Shown: positions 51,585-60,351 of the stretch, in pieces
Position numbering within the stretch: position 1 is the stretch's first letter
Layout: each line of letters starts with the position of its first letter
From: Pseudodesulfovibrio sediminis
GTDB lineage: Bacteria; Desulfobacterota; Desulfovibrionia; Desulfovibrionales; Desulfovibrionaceae
Reading direction: 5' to 3'
NCBI RefSeq assembly: GCF_020886695.1
Contig: NZ_AP024485.1
Coordinates: 2,055,001 to 2,119,000 of the forward strand
Length of the DNA: 64,000 bases
The notes under the pieces: generated by a model
The model's input: the letters and a program-made list of their open reading frames with translations, nothing else
The model's database searches: none
Told to the model about the DNA's origin: nothing
Translations under genes and position numbers: made by a program

Positions 51585-52478
51585 GGTGTATTCTCCGGGG
51601 CGCTCGCCCCAATTCTTTTCCGGTGAGGATATCCGCCATCAGCCGGTGGCTTTTCCTAGCACCAGAGCGGACAGAACGCAAAGGGAGCGTTCTGCCTGGG
51701 TTGCTTCGGACAGCGGGCCTTTTTGATATATGGAAGCTGACCTTGGCAGCGATGAAGAATGAAGAAGCGCACCTGCGGTGCGAGAGCCATTGTTGGGTGG
51801 CAGACGCCACCCAAATCATTCCATGCCCTTCGCGGGCGGCGGTCTCTTTGTGAGGAGCAAAAAGAGACGCAAAAAGCTCCATGCTGGAGTAATAATAGGT
51901 TGTCCTTCCCGTAACTCGCCGGGGTGAGTTGATGCATTCGAATAGCCTAACCGGAGCCGCTGCCCTTTCGTTGTCAACTTCTAAGCCTTACAAACAGGGC
52001 TATGTTAGAACGAATTGAGCAAAAAACATTCGGTTTCCAAGGCTGCCCACTAGGCTACCGACAGCTTAAAAATCTACGCCACACACACCAAAAAAGAACC
52101 TTCTTCAGTGACGAGCAATCGGAAGCGAACCTTAGAGCCTGTCTCGGGCGACGCAGCGCAGCCCGACTGCGTTTGCGGCGGCAGACATCCTGTCGGGCAG
52201 TGGAGTCGCCTACAGGCTCTTGGGTCACTTCCTCGATCACAGACAAAAAAAGCGCTTTTTGCCTCCTTTTTGCCGCTTAGCAAAAAGCAGGTCGCCGTAA
52301 AGGCGAAACCTTTTAAATAAATTTAGTTTGAACTATCACCGCGTAGCGCGCATACCATAATAAAAACGAAATCCTCCTTCCCCATAAAGAAAGGCGGTTT
52401 TAAAATATACTGTTGCTTTTTACGTAAACGGTCTTAAGTCTTAAGCATCCGGCTCATTGTAACTGTAGGGGGTATACG
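51585..52478. other. Hairpin-rich gene-free region
   Basis: These 894 bases have no credible gene, although several short frames run through them. They hold at least nine inverted repeats: 51672-51694 (CAGAACGC/GCGTTCTG), 51768-51782 (CGCACC/GGTGCG), 51794-51813 (TGGGTGGC/GCCACCCA), 51826-51838 (GCCC/GGGC), 51842-51868 (GTCTCTTT/AAAGAGAC), 52134-52220 (nested stems, listed separately), an AAAAAGCGCTTTTT palindrome near 52246-52260, CTTTTTGC/GCAAAAAG near 52264-52287, and a TCGCC/GGCGA loop near 52290. The last part resembles intergenic motifs that recur widely in proteobacterial genomes. Confidence 0.55.
52134..52220. ncRNA. Candidate structured RNA with nested stems
   Basis: Three perfectly paired stems lie one inside another: AGAGCCTGT (52134-52142) with ACAGGCTCT (52212-52220), GGCGAC (52147-52152) with GTCGCC (52205-52210), and GCCCGAC (52161-52167) with GTCGGGC (52192-52198). 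The 24-base interior is GC-rich and can fold further. It has no U run, so it is not a simple terminator. It could be a mobile repeat, a structured RNA or part of a palindromic element. Strand unknown. Confidence 0.4.
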
Positions 52479-53463
52479 ATGCAGCAAAAGGAAATATCAG
52501 GACTTATTCAGATTTTTGAAAGGCTGAATACTGAGGGGCAGCGGGATTTCTTTAACTACATCAGACGAATGCTTGGTGAATTGCTTCCCATTTCTGACCA
52601 TTTGAAAGCCATACGCGAAACAAGATTCGCGGAAGGCTTCACCTGCCCTCACTGCGGTGGCGAGAAGGTTAAGCGCAACGGGACTTACAATAACCGGCAA
52701 CGTTACCTTTGTTATAGCTGTAGGAAAACCTTCAATGATTGGACCGGCACACCCATGGCTGGCACTCACTACCCAGAGCGCTGGATGGAATATATCCAGT
52801 TGATGCTCGAAGGGAAGACCCTGAAGCAGTGCGCCAAAGCACTTGAAATCAGCATCCCGACAGCCTTTTACTGGCGGCACAAGGTGCTGAACGCCTTGCT
52901 GCGATTGGGGGATGGCAATTTGCTTTCAGGTATCGTTGAGGCCGACGAGACCTACTTTCTTGAATCCTTCAAGGGCAAACGCAATCTGACCATCAGAAAA
53001 CCACGTAAGCGTGGTGGCAAGGCCTCAAAGCGAGGAATCTCCAATGAGCAGGTAGCCGTAATGGTAGCCATCTCAAGGGATGGCGGAATAGTATGCAGGA
53101 CGTCGGGCCAAGGCGGGACAACGCCTCCCAAAATTCATGCCTCTGTGGGGCACAGCCCTGGATAGCAATGCGATCCTTGTCACTGAGAGCATGTTGCAAT
53201 CAATCCGAACAAGGGAATTCGCAAAATTGGGAATCTATCATATCCATAGGGCCAACGGCTATCACTCTCGGCTCAAGAAATGGATGCGTCGTTTCAACGG
53301 GGTGGCAACCAAGTACCTGAATCATTATTTGTTTTGGTTCAAGCTGTTGGAGCAAAGCAAAGACTTGGGAGACAGGAGTAGGCGAGAGAAACTATTATTG
53401 ACAGCTTGTCGCAAGCCACAGAAATTACACACAAGTGACTTTCCAATGTCAGCTGCGGCTTAG
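52479..53463 (+). pseudogene. Frameshifted IS1595-family transposase
   Basis: The first segment (52479-53165) has a zinc ribbon (CPHCGG then YLCYSCRKTF), a helix-turn-helix (MLEGKTLKQCAKALEIS), and the first catalytic motif IVEADETYFLESFKGKR. It runs out of frame near 53150; the second segment (53137-53463) carries the rest, [10 protein letters not shown] and [18 protein letters not shown]. Skipping one base in GGGGCACA near 53150 would restore one reading frame of about 327 codons. So one indel inactivates it, unless programmed frameshifting occurs. Terminal inverted repeats were not located. It belongs to the IS1595 superfamily. Confidence 0.85.
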
Positions 53464-53473
53464 TTAATCACTG

Positions 53474-53845
53474 TTAAAGATAAATCGGCTCTCTTACTCC
53501 ACCAGAATTATACCTAAAGTTAGCCTTGTTTGTCTCTTCATAGCTTATTTCAGATTTGATCACTATAATCCCTGTTGTTAAGACTGTTCCAACTAATCTC
53601 CCATTGAAAAAACAGTCCCATGTATGCCCATGACTAGGAATCAAAACCCCATTTTCGTGATAACTAACTGAGGGTAAATAGCCTGAAGCTAAAGAATAAA
53701 TGAAAGGAATGGGCTCTGTATATGACGGCTGTGTAATCCTTTTGGTGTGAGGAGCATCACAATCATCTCCAGCGCAGACAGAGTCTCGAGTAAGCTCAAT
53801 ACGAACTGTTGGCCTATCTTTTAATGTTGAAAATTGTTTCTCCAT
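53474..53845 (-). CDS. Orphan AT-rich protein with SVCAGDDCDAPH motif
   Basis: A 123-residue protein starting MEKQFSTLKDRPTVRIELTR, then DSVCAGDDCDAPHTKRI with two cysteines in an acidic loop. The remainder (PFIYSLASGYLPSVSYHENG, VGTVLTTGIIVIKSEISYEE) looks like an all-beta fold. I do not recognise a named family. AGGA precedes the chosen start; the frame extends upstream to 53962, but that part has poor character. Codon use is AT-rich compared with housekeeping neighbours, and it sits next to the broken transposase, so transfer is likely. Confidence 0.6.
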   Translation of the reverse strand: MEKQFSTLKDRPTVRIELTRDSVCAGDDCDAPHTKRITQPSYTEPIPFIYSLASGYLPSVSYHENGVLIPSHGHTWDCFFNGRLVGTVLTTGIIVIKSEISYEETNKANFRYNSGGVREPIYL

Positions 53846-54023
53846 ATACAATCCTTTGGTTTTCCGAGTCGAATGAGGCACTAATCTAAGGCTTTGTATG
53901 AAAGCATGGCACCACCACATGATTTTCGACTTCATATCCACCGCATGAGTTCTTGATTTCATCTTACTAAAAGCACATTATTCATAGCGATTAATAAAGC
54001 AACATTTTTCTTAAAAACCGCCT

Positions 54024-54066
54024 AAAGAAAAGACCGGAAGGACACTATCCTCCCGGTCTTTTCTTT
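54024..54066. terminator. Terminator for the hisI-hisG unit
   Basis: AAAGAAAAGACCGG (54024-54037) pairs perfectly with CCGGTCTTTTCTTT (54053-54066) with an inner GGA/TCC pair. A-rich and T-rich ends on both sides allow termination in either direction. Confidence 0.88.
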
Positions 54067-54100
54067 TATTCTTTCTATTCAGAAAACAGGGTCAATCCAC

Positions 54101-54979
54101 TTAGATGACTTTGTTCAAAGGATACTCGATGATACCCTCAGCACCAAACTCGACCAGTCTGGGGATCAGATCGCGAACGATCATCTCCTCAACCATGATC
54201 TCGACGGACAACCAGTTGGGGTCCTGCAACTCGGCCACGGTGGGGGAGTTGAGAGACGGCAGGGAACCGTTGAGGTCAGCCAGCTTGTCCTTGGGCAGGT
54301 TCATCTTGAGGCCGACCATCTTGCCAGCACGCAGGGCGCCCTGAAGCAACATGTTGATCTCTTCGATGAGCTTGCGCTTCTTGGGATCGGCCCAGGCTTC
54401 CTTGTTGGCGATGATCTGGGTGTTGGTCTGCATCAGCTCTGCGATGATACGCAGGCCATTTGCCTTGATGGTGGTGCCGGTCTCTGTGATCTCGACGATA
54501 CCGTCGCACAATCCCTCAATGACCTTGGCCTCGGTGGTGCCCCAGGAGAAGGACACATCAACGTCGATGTCCTGGGAGGCAAAGTATTCCTTGGTAAAGC
54601 CCATGAGCTCAGTGGAGATCTTCTTTCCGTTCAGGTCCTCGGGACGCTGGTACGGGGAGTCTCCATTGACGCAGAGCACCCAGCGGGCTTTGCGATTACT
54701 GACCTTGGAATAGATCAGATCATCCACAACCACGACATCGGACTTGTTTTCCCGGATCCAGTCCAGGCCGGTCAGACCGACATCAAAGGTGCCGTTCTCG
54801 ACATACATGGACATTTCCTGGGCGCGTGCCAGGGAGCATTTGATACGGTCGTCGTCGATGTCCGGGAAGTAGTTGCGATTGTGCAGCTTGATTTTCCAGC
54901 CCGCTTTTTCGAAAAGCTTGATGGTTGCATCCTGGAGAGAACCTTTGGGGACACCGAGTCGAAGAAATTGTTCAGACAT
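54101..54979 (-). CDS. hisG: ATP phosphoribosyltransferase, long form
   Basis: A 292-residue long-form HisG, the first enzyme of histidine synthesis, joining ATP and PRPP. GVPKGSLQDATIKLFEKAG at the start, the DVGLTGLDWI segment, and CDGIVEITETGTTIKANGLRII (PRPP-binding region) are typical. The C-terminal ACT-like regulatory domain (about 215-292, PTVAELQDPNWLSVEIMVEE) indicates feedback control by histidine. Its ATG shares one base with the hisI stop (TAATG), so translation is coupled. Confidence 0.95.
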   Translation of the reverse strand: MSEQFLRLGVPKGSLQDATIKLFEKAGWKIKLHNRNYFPDIDDDRIKCSLARAQEMSMYVENGTFDVGLTGLDWIRENKSDVVVVDDLIYSKVSNRKARWVLCVNGDSPYQRPEDLNGKKISTELMGFTKEYFASQDIDVDVSFSWGTTEAKVIEGLCDGIVEITETGTTIKANGLRIIAELMQTNTQIIANKEAWADPKKRKLIEEINMLLQGALRAGKMVGLKMNLPKDKLADLNGSLPSLNSPTVAELQDPNWLSVEIMVEEMIVRDLIPRLVEFGAEGIIEYPLNKVI

Positions 54980-55353
54980 TATTTATATACCTCTTTGGGG
55001 TCGAAGACGTAGGGCGAACATTCTTTCACTTCGCCGTCTTTGAGTTCGCGATAGAAACAGGAGCGGTAGCCCTTGTGACAGGCTGCGCCGCCGATCTGGT
55101 CAATGAGAATCACCAAGGTGTCGTCATCGCAATCAATGCGGATGGACTTCACCTTCTGCGTATGGCCAGAGGTACCGCCCTTATGCCATAGCGTCTTGCG
55201 GCTGCGGCTCCAGTAATGGACCTCGCCGGTTTCAAGGGTCTTATCCCAGGATTCTTCATTCATGTAGGCCATCATCAGGACTTCGCCGGTTTCGGCGTCC
55301 TGTGCAATGGCGGGAACCAATCCGTCCATTTTGTCAAAATCTGGTCTGATCAC
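54979..55353 (-). CDS. hisI: Phosphoribosyl-AMP cyclohydrolase
   Basis: A 124-residue zinc-dependent cyclohydrolase, the third step in histidine synthesis. [22 protein letters not shown] and [20 protein letters not shown] are the family core, and the metal-site residues are in [27 protein letters not shown]. The start is GTG at 55353, because GAGGT lies six bases ahead; the longer frame to 55518 is not real coding. hisI and hisG form a two-gene unit. The pyrophosphohydrolase domain of E. coli HisI is absent, as in many bacteria. Confidence 0.94.
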   Translation of the reverse strand: MIRPDFDKMDGLVPAIAQDAETGEVLMMAYMNEESWDKTLETGEVHYWSRSRKTLWHKGGTSGHTQKVKSIRIDCDDDTLVILIDQIGGAACHKGYRSCFYRELKDGEVKECSPYVFDPKEVYK

Positions 55354-55498
55354 AGCGGTACCTCGTATCAGATGTATAATGCTCGGCCCGAGATTGGGCC
55401 GGGGTGGGTATATAGCTAATGAAATGCCAAAGCGCAACTGTGGCCCGGCAATGTCACCGGATTGACGCAGCCTGAAAGGGTTCTGCAATAAAAAAGGA

Positions 55499-56131
55499 CT
55501 AATCCAACTCCGCTTCATTTTTAAGAGAGGCAGCGATCAGCTTGATATTTTTCCATGCGTACCAGCCAAAAAAACCCATCAGCACGAATGTCCAAAACTG
55601 CAACTCCTTCACACGGTCACCGAACAATATGCTGAGAATAAAACAAACGATGGCAAGTATTGTCGATCCAACTGCCGCGACAAGCGGCTTGAGAGAGAGT
55701 TTTTTTTCATCACCCTTCTGATTCTTCGCCTTGTCCTTTTTGCGTTTCAGGATACGGGTAAGACTCATATCTTCGAATACAAACTCTGTCGAAACGGGTT
55801 CCTGTTCAGGAGGAGCTACCGCATCGGTCCCAATTGTCGACTCAGAAGCGAGCGGCTCCTGTTCATACGACCGAGACATGGCGACTTCGATACGCTCCCG
55901 GGGTTTCCGCGTTGCGTTTGGTGTTATCCGAGGCTTGCTGTGCATCACCTTGTAGCTGCGGACGCGTAATTTCGCGGCATCGTTCTTGGCCTGATAGCCA
56001 GTCGCCCGCCCCACCCCTTTGCCGGAGTAATCCGAAGCCCGCCGCCCATCTCGGGCTATGATAAAAGCAAGAATCAGGACCGCGAGAACGATCATTCCGA
56101 AAATGACGGCACCAGACAGCATCGAATCCAT
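55499..56131 (-). CDS. Membrane protein of unknown function with three spans
   Basis: A 210-residue protein with one N-terminal membrane helix (about 5-26), a hydrophilic basic stretch of about 100 residues ([18 protein letters not shown] and onward), a charged segment ([18 protein letters not shown]), and two close membrane helices near the C-terminus (about 150-170 and 180-198). AAGGGAA precedes the ATG. No domain recognised. Expression appears independent of the histidine genes, because the hisI start lies 145 bases away. Confidence 0.75.
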   Translation of the reverse strand: MDSMLSGAVIFGMIVLAVLILAFIIARDGRRASDYSGKGVGRATGYQAKNDAAKLRVRSYKVMHSKPRITPNATRKPRERIEVAMSRSYEQEPLASESTIGTDAVAPPEQEPVSTEFVFEDMSLTRILKRKKDKAKNQKGDEKKLSLKPLVAAVGSTILAIVCFILSILFGDRVKELQFWTFVLMGFFGWYAWKNIKLIAASLKNEAELD

Positions 56132-56348
56132 TGTATTCCCTTGGTATTAAAGTGATAGCAGCTTTTCACATGTTGGATGTCGGCCCCAGACCGCCGACCC
56201 TATGAGAAGAGTACCGAATGAATTTGGATACGCAATCAGAAATATGCAACTTTCGTATCTGACTTTTCACTCCACGGTCAACATTTACCCCCTCCACATT
56301 ATCTGATAAATCTCGCTTCACATAACCTCTTACAGGAGCACTGCGAAC

Positions 56349-57512
56349 ATGCCCGTTCGTTCAAAAGATACTTTTCTGGTTTTCGGATCGCCCCTTATCG
56401 AGCAGGCGGAGATAGATGAAGTCGTGGCGTCCATGGAGTCAGGCTGGCTTGGCACCGGCCCAAAGGTGGCACAGTTCGAAAAAGATTTTTCCGCCTATCT
56501 GGGCGATGGACATTCCGCTGCCTGCAACTCGTGCACGGCCGCGCTGCACCTCTCTCTGGTGGCCCTCGGGCTGCAACCCGGCGATGAAGTCATCACCACC
56601 CCGCTGACCTTCTGCGCGTCCGTAAACGCAATCATCCATGCCGGATGCACCCCGGTGCTTGCGGATGTGAACCCGGTCACCCAGAACATTGACCCGGCCT
56701 CCATCCGCGAGAAGATCACGGATCGCACCCGCGCCATCCTGCCCGTCCACTTTGCCGGCCGTTCCTGCGACATGGACGACATCATGGCCATTGCCCGCGA
56801 ATTCAATCTGAAGGTCGTGGAGGATTGCGCGCACGCCATTGAAACCACCTACAAGGGGCAGCATGCCGGGACATTCGGTGATTTCGGTTGCTTCTCCTTC
56901 TACGTAACCAAAAACGTCTGCACCGGTGAGGGCGGCATGGTCGTGGCCAAGGCCGAGGAGGACATCAAAAACGTCAAGATTCTCGGCCTGCACGGCATGT
57001 CCGCCGACGCCTGGAAACGGTTCTCGGACGAAGGCTACAAGCATTATCAGGTTGTTCATGCCGGATTCAAATACAACATGATGGACATCCAGGCCGCCAT
57101 CGGCATCCATCAGCTTGCACGGGTGGAGGAAAACTTCAAACGCCGCTGCGAGATATGGGACATGTATCAGGAAGCCTTTGCCCCTATGCCAGTCGGTACT
57201 CCTGCTCCCGAAGAACCGGACACCCGCCACGCACGGCACCTGTATACGCTCATGGTTGACCCGGTATACGCCGGTATTGATCGCGATCAGCTTCTGGTTC
57301 GCCTGAACAAGGAAAACATCGGCGCTGGTGTGCACTACCTGGCTATCCCCGAGCATCCATACTATCAAGAGCGTTTCGGCTGGAAGCTTGAGGACACTCC
57401 GCAGGCAGTCGCCCTGGGGCGTCAAACCATCAGCCTGCCCCTGTCCCCCAAACTCACCGATGACGATGTAAATGACGTCATCACAGCCGTAAAGGAATGT
57501 CTTGATGCGTAA
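56349..57512 (+). CDS. DegT/DnrJ/EryC1/StrS-family aminotransferase
   Basis: A 387-residue PLP enzyme of the DegT/ArnB type, which transfers amino groups to keto-sugars or related cyclitols. SGWLGTGPKVAQFEKDF near the start, ACNSCTAALHLSLVALG (PLP phosphate region), VEDCAHAIETTYKGQHAGTFGDFGCFSF, and the PLP lysine in FYVTKNVCTGEGGM are present. The substrate specificity cannot be read from sequence; surface-sugar biosynthesis is typical. The gene overlaps the DUF3089 hydrolase gene by eight bases, so they are coupled. Confidence 0.92.
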   Translation: MPVRSKDTFLVFGSPLIEQAEIDEVVASMESGWLGTGPKVAQFEKDFSAYLGDGHSAACNSCTAALHLSLVALGLQPGDEVITTPLTFCASVNAIIHAGCTPVLADVNPVTQNIDPASIREKITDRTRAILPVHFAGRSCDMDDIMAIAREFNLKVVEDCAHAIETTYKGQHAGTFGDFGCFSFYVTKNVCTGEGGMVVAKAEEDIKNVKILGLHGMSADAWKRFSDEGYKHYQVVHAGFKYNMMDIQAAIGIHQLARVEENFKRRCEIWDMYQEAFAPMPVGTPAPEEPDTRHARHLYTLMVDPVYAGIDRDQLLVRLNKENIGAGVHYLAIPEHPYYQERFGWKLEDTPQAVALGRQTISLPLSPKLTDDDVNDVITAVKECLDA

Positions 57513-58515
57513 CCTCCAGTCTCGTCTGCTCCCGACTCTGGCCATCGTTCTCGCACTTCTGCTGACTGGCACACTCTGCTTTGCTGATTCCGAACTGCCA
57601 CCCTTTGGCCCTGACTCTGTTCCCGCTCAACCAGACTATGCACAGGATGCAAGCTGGCTCGCCAAGGCTTCTTCAATACAGCATCCAGTGGATGTCTTCT
57701 GGGTGTACCCCACTGTTCTGCACGACTCCGAGCACTGGCTCATGGATTTCACCCTCCCGGAAATGCAGCAGGCCTCACACAACACCATTACCAAACAGGC
57801 CAGTGTTTTCCTGGATCAGGCCAATCTCTTTGCTCCCTACTATCGCCAGATGAATATGGCAGCGCTCACCCTGCCTGAAGCAGACCAGGATGCTCTGAAG
57901 AAATACGGCGTCAATGACATATGGCAGGCTTTCACCTATTATATGCAGAACCTGAATCAGGGGCGACCGTTCATCCTTGCCGGACACAGCCAGGGATCCA
58001 AAGTCCTGCTGGAGCTGATGCTCAAGCACTGGGGTGCACTCGGTTATGAAAACAAAATGATTGCCGGATACTTCCTCGGCTGGTCCATCACCCATGGTGA
58101 CCTCAAGGCCAATCCTGCCCTGAAAATGTGCGAGAACGCGAGTCAGATCAATTGCTTTATCTCATACAATACCGTTGCTGAAGGACGGCAAAAGGTCGCG
58201 CCCAGCATTCGCCAGGACGCCATCGTGACCAATCCGCTCACGTGGACCACTGACGACGCGTTTGCGCCAGCCTCGCTCAATCTGGGGGCAAAGTTCTTCA
58301 ACGCGGATGGGACCACCACTGAGGTCGCCCACTTTTCCTCGGCACAGGGCAAGGACTCCGGTCTGGTGGTACAACCCATACAGCCCGAATTCGTCAACAG
58401 CTCACCGCCGCCCTTCCCGGCCGGGGTGTACCATGTGTACGACTTCTCCATCTTCTATGAAAACCTGAAACAGAACGCCGCCCGACGCATCAAGGCCATG
58501 GGTAACGGGAAGTAG
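57505..58515 (+). CDS. DUF3089 alpha/beta hydrolase, exported
   Basis: A 336-residue protein with a signal peptide (about 1-27, LLPTLAIVLALLLTG). The mature part is a DUF3089-type alpha/beta hydrolase: VDVFWVYPTVLHD is the family N-terminal motif and the nucleophile elbow is LAGHSQGSKVL (S162). The acid and histidine are probably in the C-terminal third (VYHVYDFSIFYENL region). It would hydrolyse an ester in the periplasm; substrate unknown. The start at 57505 lies within the aminotransferase gene's end, with AAGGA eight bases ahead. The pair probably forms an operon. Confidence 0.88.
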   Translation: MRNLQSRLLPTLAIVLALLLTGTLCFADSELPPFGPDSVPAQPDYAQDASWLAKASSIQHPVDVFWVYPTVLHDSEHWLMDFTLPEMQQASHNTITKQASVFLDQANLFAPYYRQMNMAALTLPEADQDALKKYGVNDIWQAFTYYMQNLNQGRPFILAGHSQGSKVLLELMLKHWGALGYENKMIAGYFLGWSITHGDLKANPALKMCENASQINCFISYNTVAEGRQKVAPSIRQDAIVTNPLTWTTDDAFAPASLNLGAKFFNADGTTTEVAHFSSAQGKDSGLVVQPIQPEFVNSSPPPFPAGVYHVYDFSIFYENLKQNAARRIKAMGNGK

Positions 58516-58522
58516 GCTGGGG

Positions 58523-59752
58523 CTAGCCCTTCACAAGCCGATTTCTGCCCTCTGATTTGGCTTGATACAGCAACTTGTCAGCCTGTGAAATCATGGAACT
58601 GACAGATCCGAGAATCGTGGCATCGCATAACCCCATGGAAAGTGTCACCTTGAGATCGGGATGATATTCCTCCCACGGATATGCTTCAATGGCCTGCCGA
58701 ATATTCTCGCAGGACACTGCGGCATGTTCCTTGTTGGTATGAGCAAAGAGCACCACGAACTCTTCGCCGCCATACCGGGCCACGACATCACTCTTGCGGG
58801 TATTCTTTTCAAACAGTTCGGCCACTTTTTCCAGAACCAGATCGCCGATCTCGTGCGAAAATGTATCATTGATCTGCTTGAAATGATCCAGATCACCGAC
58901 CATGACTGACAGGGGTTGTTCATACCGGGTTGCGCTTTCGTAGTAGTGCATGGCCTGTTCATCAAAATGACGACGATTGTACAGGCCGGTGAGCGGGTCC
59001 TTGATCGCCAGCTCCCGCAACTCCGTATGCGCCCGGGCCAACTCCACATTCATTTCGTTAAATGACTCCGCCAGCTCGCCCAACTCGTCATTGGAAGTGA
59101 CCTCCACCTGCCAGACCTCTTCACGATGTTCATGCATGAGCTTGACCGCGGTCGTCAGGTCGGTGACGGCCTTGCTCAAACGTCGGCCAAACACCACTCC
59201 AAGGACCAACGACAGCCCTATCGCTATAAGGGCGCCCCGAATCAGTGATTGCTTCACCGCGCCGAGATAGCGCATGTCCTGAGGGGTAAAGACCTCATCT
59301 CCGATAGTTGAACCAAGCGCGACAACCTCTCCCTTCAACTCGATGGGAACGGCTTCCTCCATGACGGCAGCCGACACCTTTTCTCCCACCTTCAGCCCTC
59401 CGGCGGGCATGACGACCACACCGTCCGCATCCAGAAGCAGGAGTTTGAATGGAGGCTGCTCCCACCTGTCCACCAAAGGCGGTGTCCCCTTCGCAGGGGG
59501 CCGTTTGTCCTGTTGCAGTCGATGATTTCGACGCACATAGGTGTCAAATTCTTCGGATGCCAACGCTTCTTTCAAGCCGCCGTACAGTCCGATGTACCCG
59601 AGTACATCCTCCTGAAACGATGCGAAAACACGAGTTCTGGAGACCTCCTGAAAATCGCTTTTCACCATATAATAGTCGATGTACCCGACAATACCGCAAC
59701 TGAATAAGCCTATAAAAACAAACGCCAAAATGAGTTTCGTCTGCATCCGCAT
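58523..59752 (-). CDS. Sensor-HAMP-GGDEF diguanylate cyclase
   Basis: A 409-residue membrane protein. Helix 1 is at about 6-27, a periplasmic sensory part follows (about 28-168), then helix 2 (about 170-190), HAMP (about 190-243) and GGDEF (about 245-409). The signature is intact, YGGEEFVVLF (GGEEF at 328-332), with I-site RKSD five residues before it. It should make c-di-GMP in response to a periplasmic signal. Divergent from the two-partner secretion locus, whose leader holds a c-di-GMP riboswitch. Convergent with the hydrolase gene. Confidence 0.93.
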   Translation of the reverse strand: MRMQTKLILAFVFIGLFSCGIVGYIDYYMVKSDFQEVSRTRVFASFQEDVLGYIGLYGGLKEALASEEFDTYVRRNHRLQQDKRPPAKGTPPLVDRWEQPPFKLLLLDADGVVVMPAGGLKVGEKVSAAVMEEAVPIELKGEVVALGSTIGDEVFTPQDMRYLGAVKQSLIRGALIAIGLSLVLGVVFGRRLSKAVTDLTTAVKLMHEHREEVWQVEVTSNDELGELAESFNEMNVELARAHTELRELAIKDPLTGLYNRRHFDEQAMHYYESATRYEQPLSVMVGDLDHFKQINDTFSHEIGDLVLEKVAELFEKNTRKSDVVARYGGEEFVVLFAHTNKEHAAVSCENIRQAIEAYPWEEYHPDLKVTLSMGLCDATILGSVSSMISQADKLLYQAKSEGRNRLVKG

Positions 59753-60351
59753 GGAATGTTCCCTTTTTCAGAGGTGAAGAGTGAACATGGGTATCTTTTT
59801 CACATCATACAAGGAGAAATTTATCTGTCAATGAGTATGCTTGGTTATCCATGACAGAGGCCCGAAGGACACCCCCCCCCCGGGCCTCTTGTGGGCGAGT
59901 AATAAAGTTTTTAACTTGAGCAACCAGTATCTCTTTTATTTCGGGAGTTGTGGAAGGGATAAATTAATAAAGTCTTTAAATCATGAGGCTGTGAACATGG
60001 ATTGCCCACAGTTTTCAAAGTAATAAAGTTTTTAATTGGAAGTAGGCTTGGTGTTACCAATAGGAGCTATGCAAAAAAAATAGTCTCGTTGTATTGGAGC
60101 GGCACTATATCAGACAGAACCGCATATTCAAGAATTAATGATAGGGGATTGTAACTCTGATCGTGATCAGCGTATACTTCTGAGTTTTTTTTCACAAAGA
60201 AATATTCAACATATCAAAGCATTATATTGATTCGCTGACAATTCCACAGAAAAGTTACTAAAAACAGGTTGACTATTGGCTTTATCCAAACATAGTAATC
60301 ACTCCTTGAAAGATGGTTGTTCCGGGGTGGAGTTGCCCATCTGATACCAGT
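59753..60351. other. Promoter and leader region of the two-partner secretion locus
   Basis: This 600-base stretch has no gene. A hairpin at 59856-59889 (AGAGGCCCG with CGGGCCTCT) has a loop containing ten consecutive C (59872-59881). Three copies of TAATAAAGTTTTTAA occur at 59900-59914, 59965-59979 (one base changed, C for T) and 60021-60035. A 14-base dyad CTGATCGTGATCAG lies at 60157-60170. The rest is AT-rich. This is an unusual concentration of possible binding sites. Confidence 0.55.
59900..60035 (+). repeat. Three 15-base repeats TAATAAAGTTTTTAA
   Basis: Copies at 59900, 59965 and 60021 (spacing 65 and 56) are identical apart from one T-to-C in the middle copy. They lie between the divergent GGDEF gene and the riboswitch-led tpsB. 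They could be binding sites for one protein. Confidence 0.65.

Noticed and set aside
51574-51882. 102-residue leftward frame covering the hairpin region
   Set aside because: It reads through several perfect inverted repeats and has no domain character; repeat DNA explains it better.
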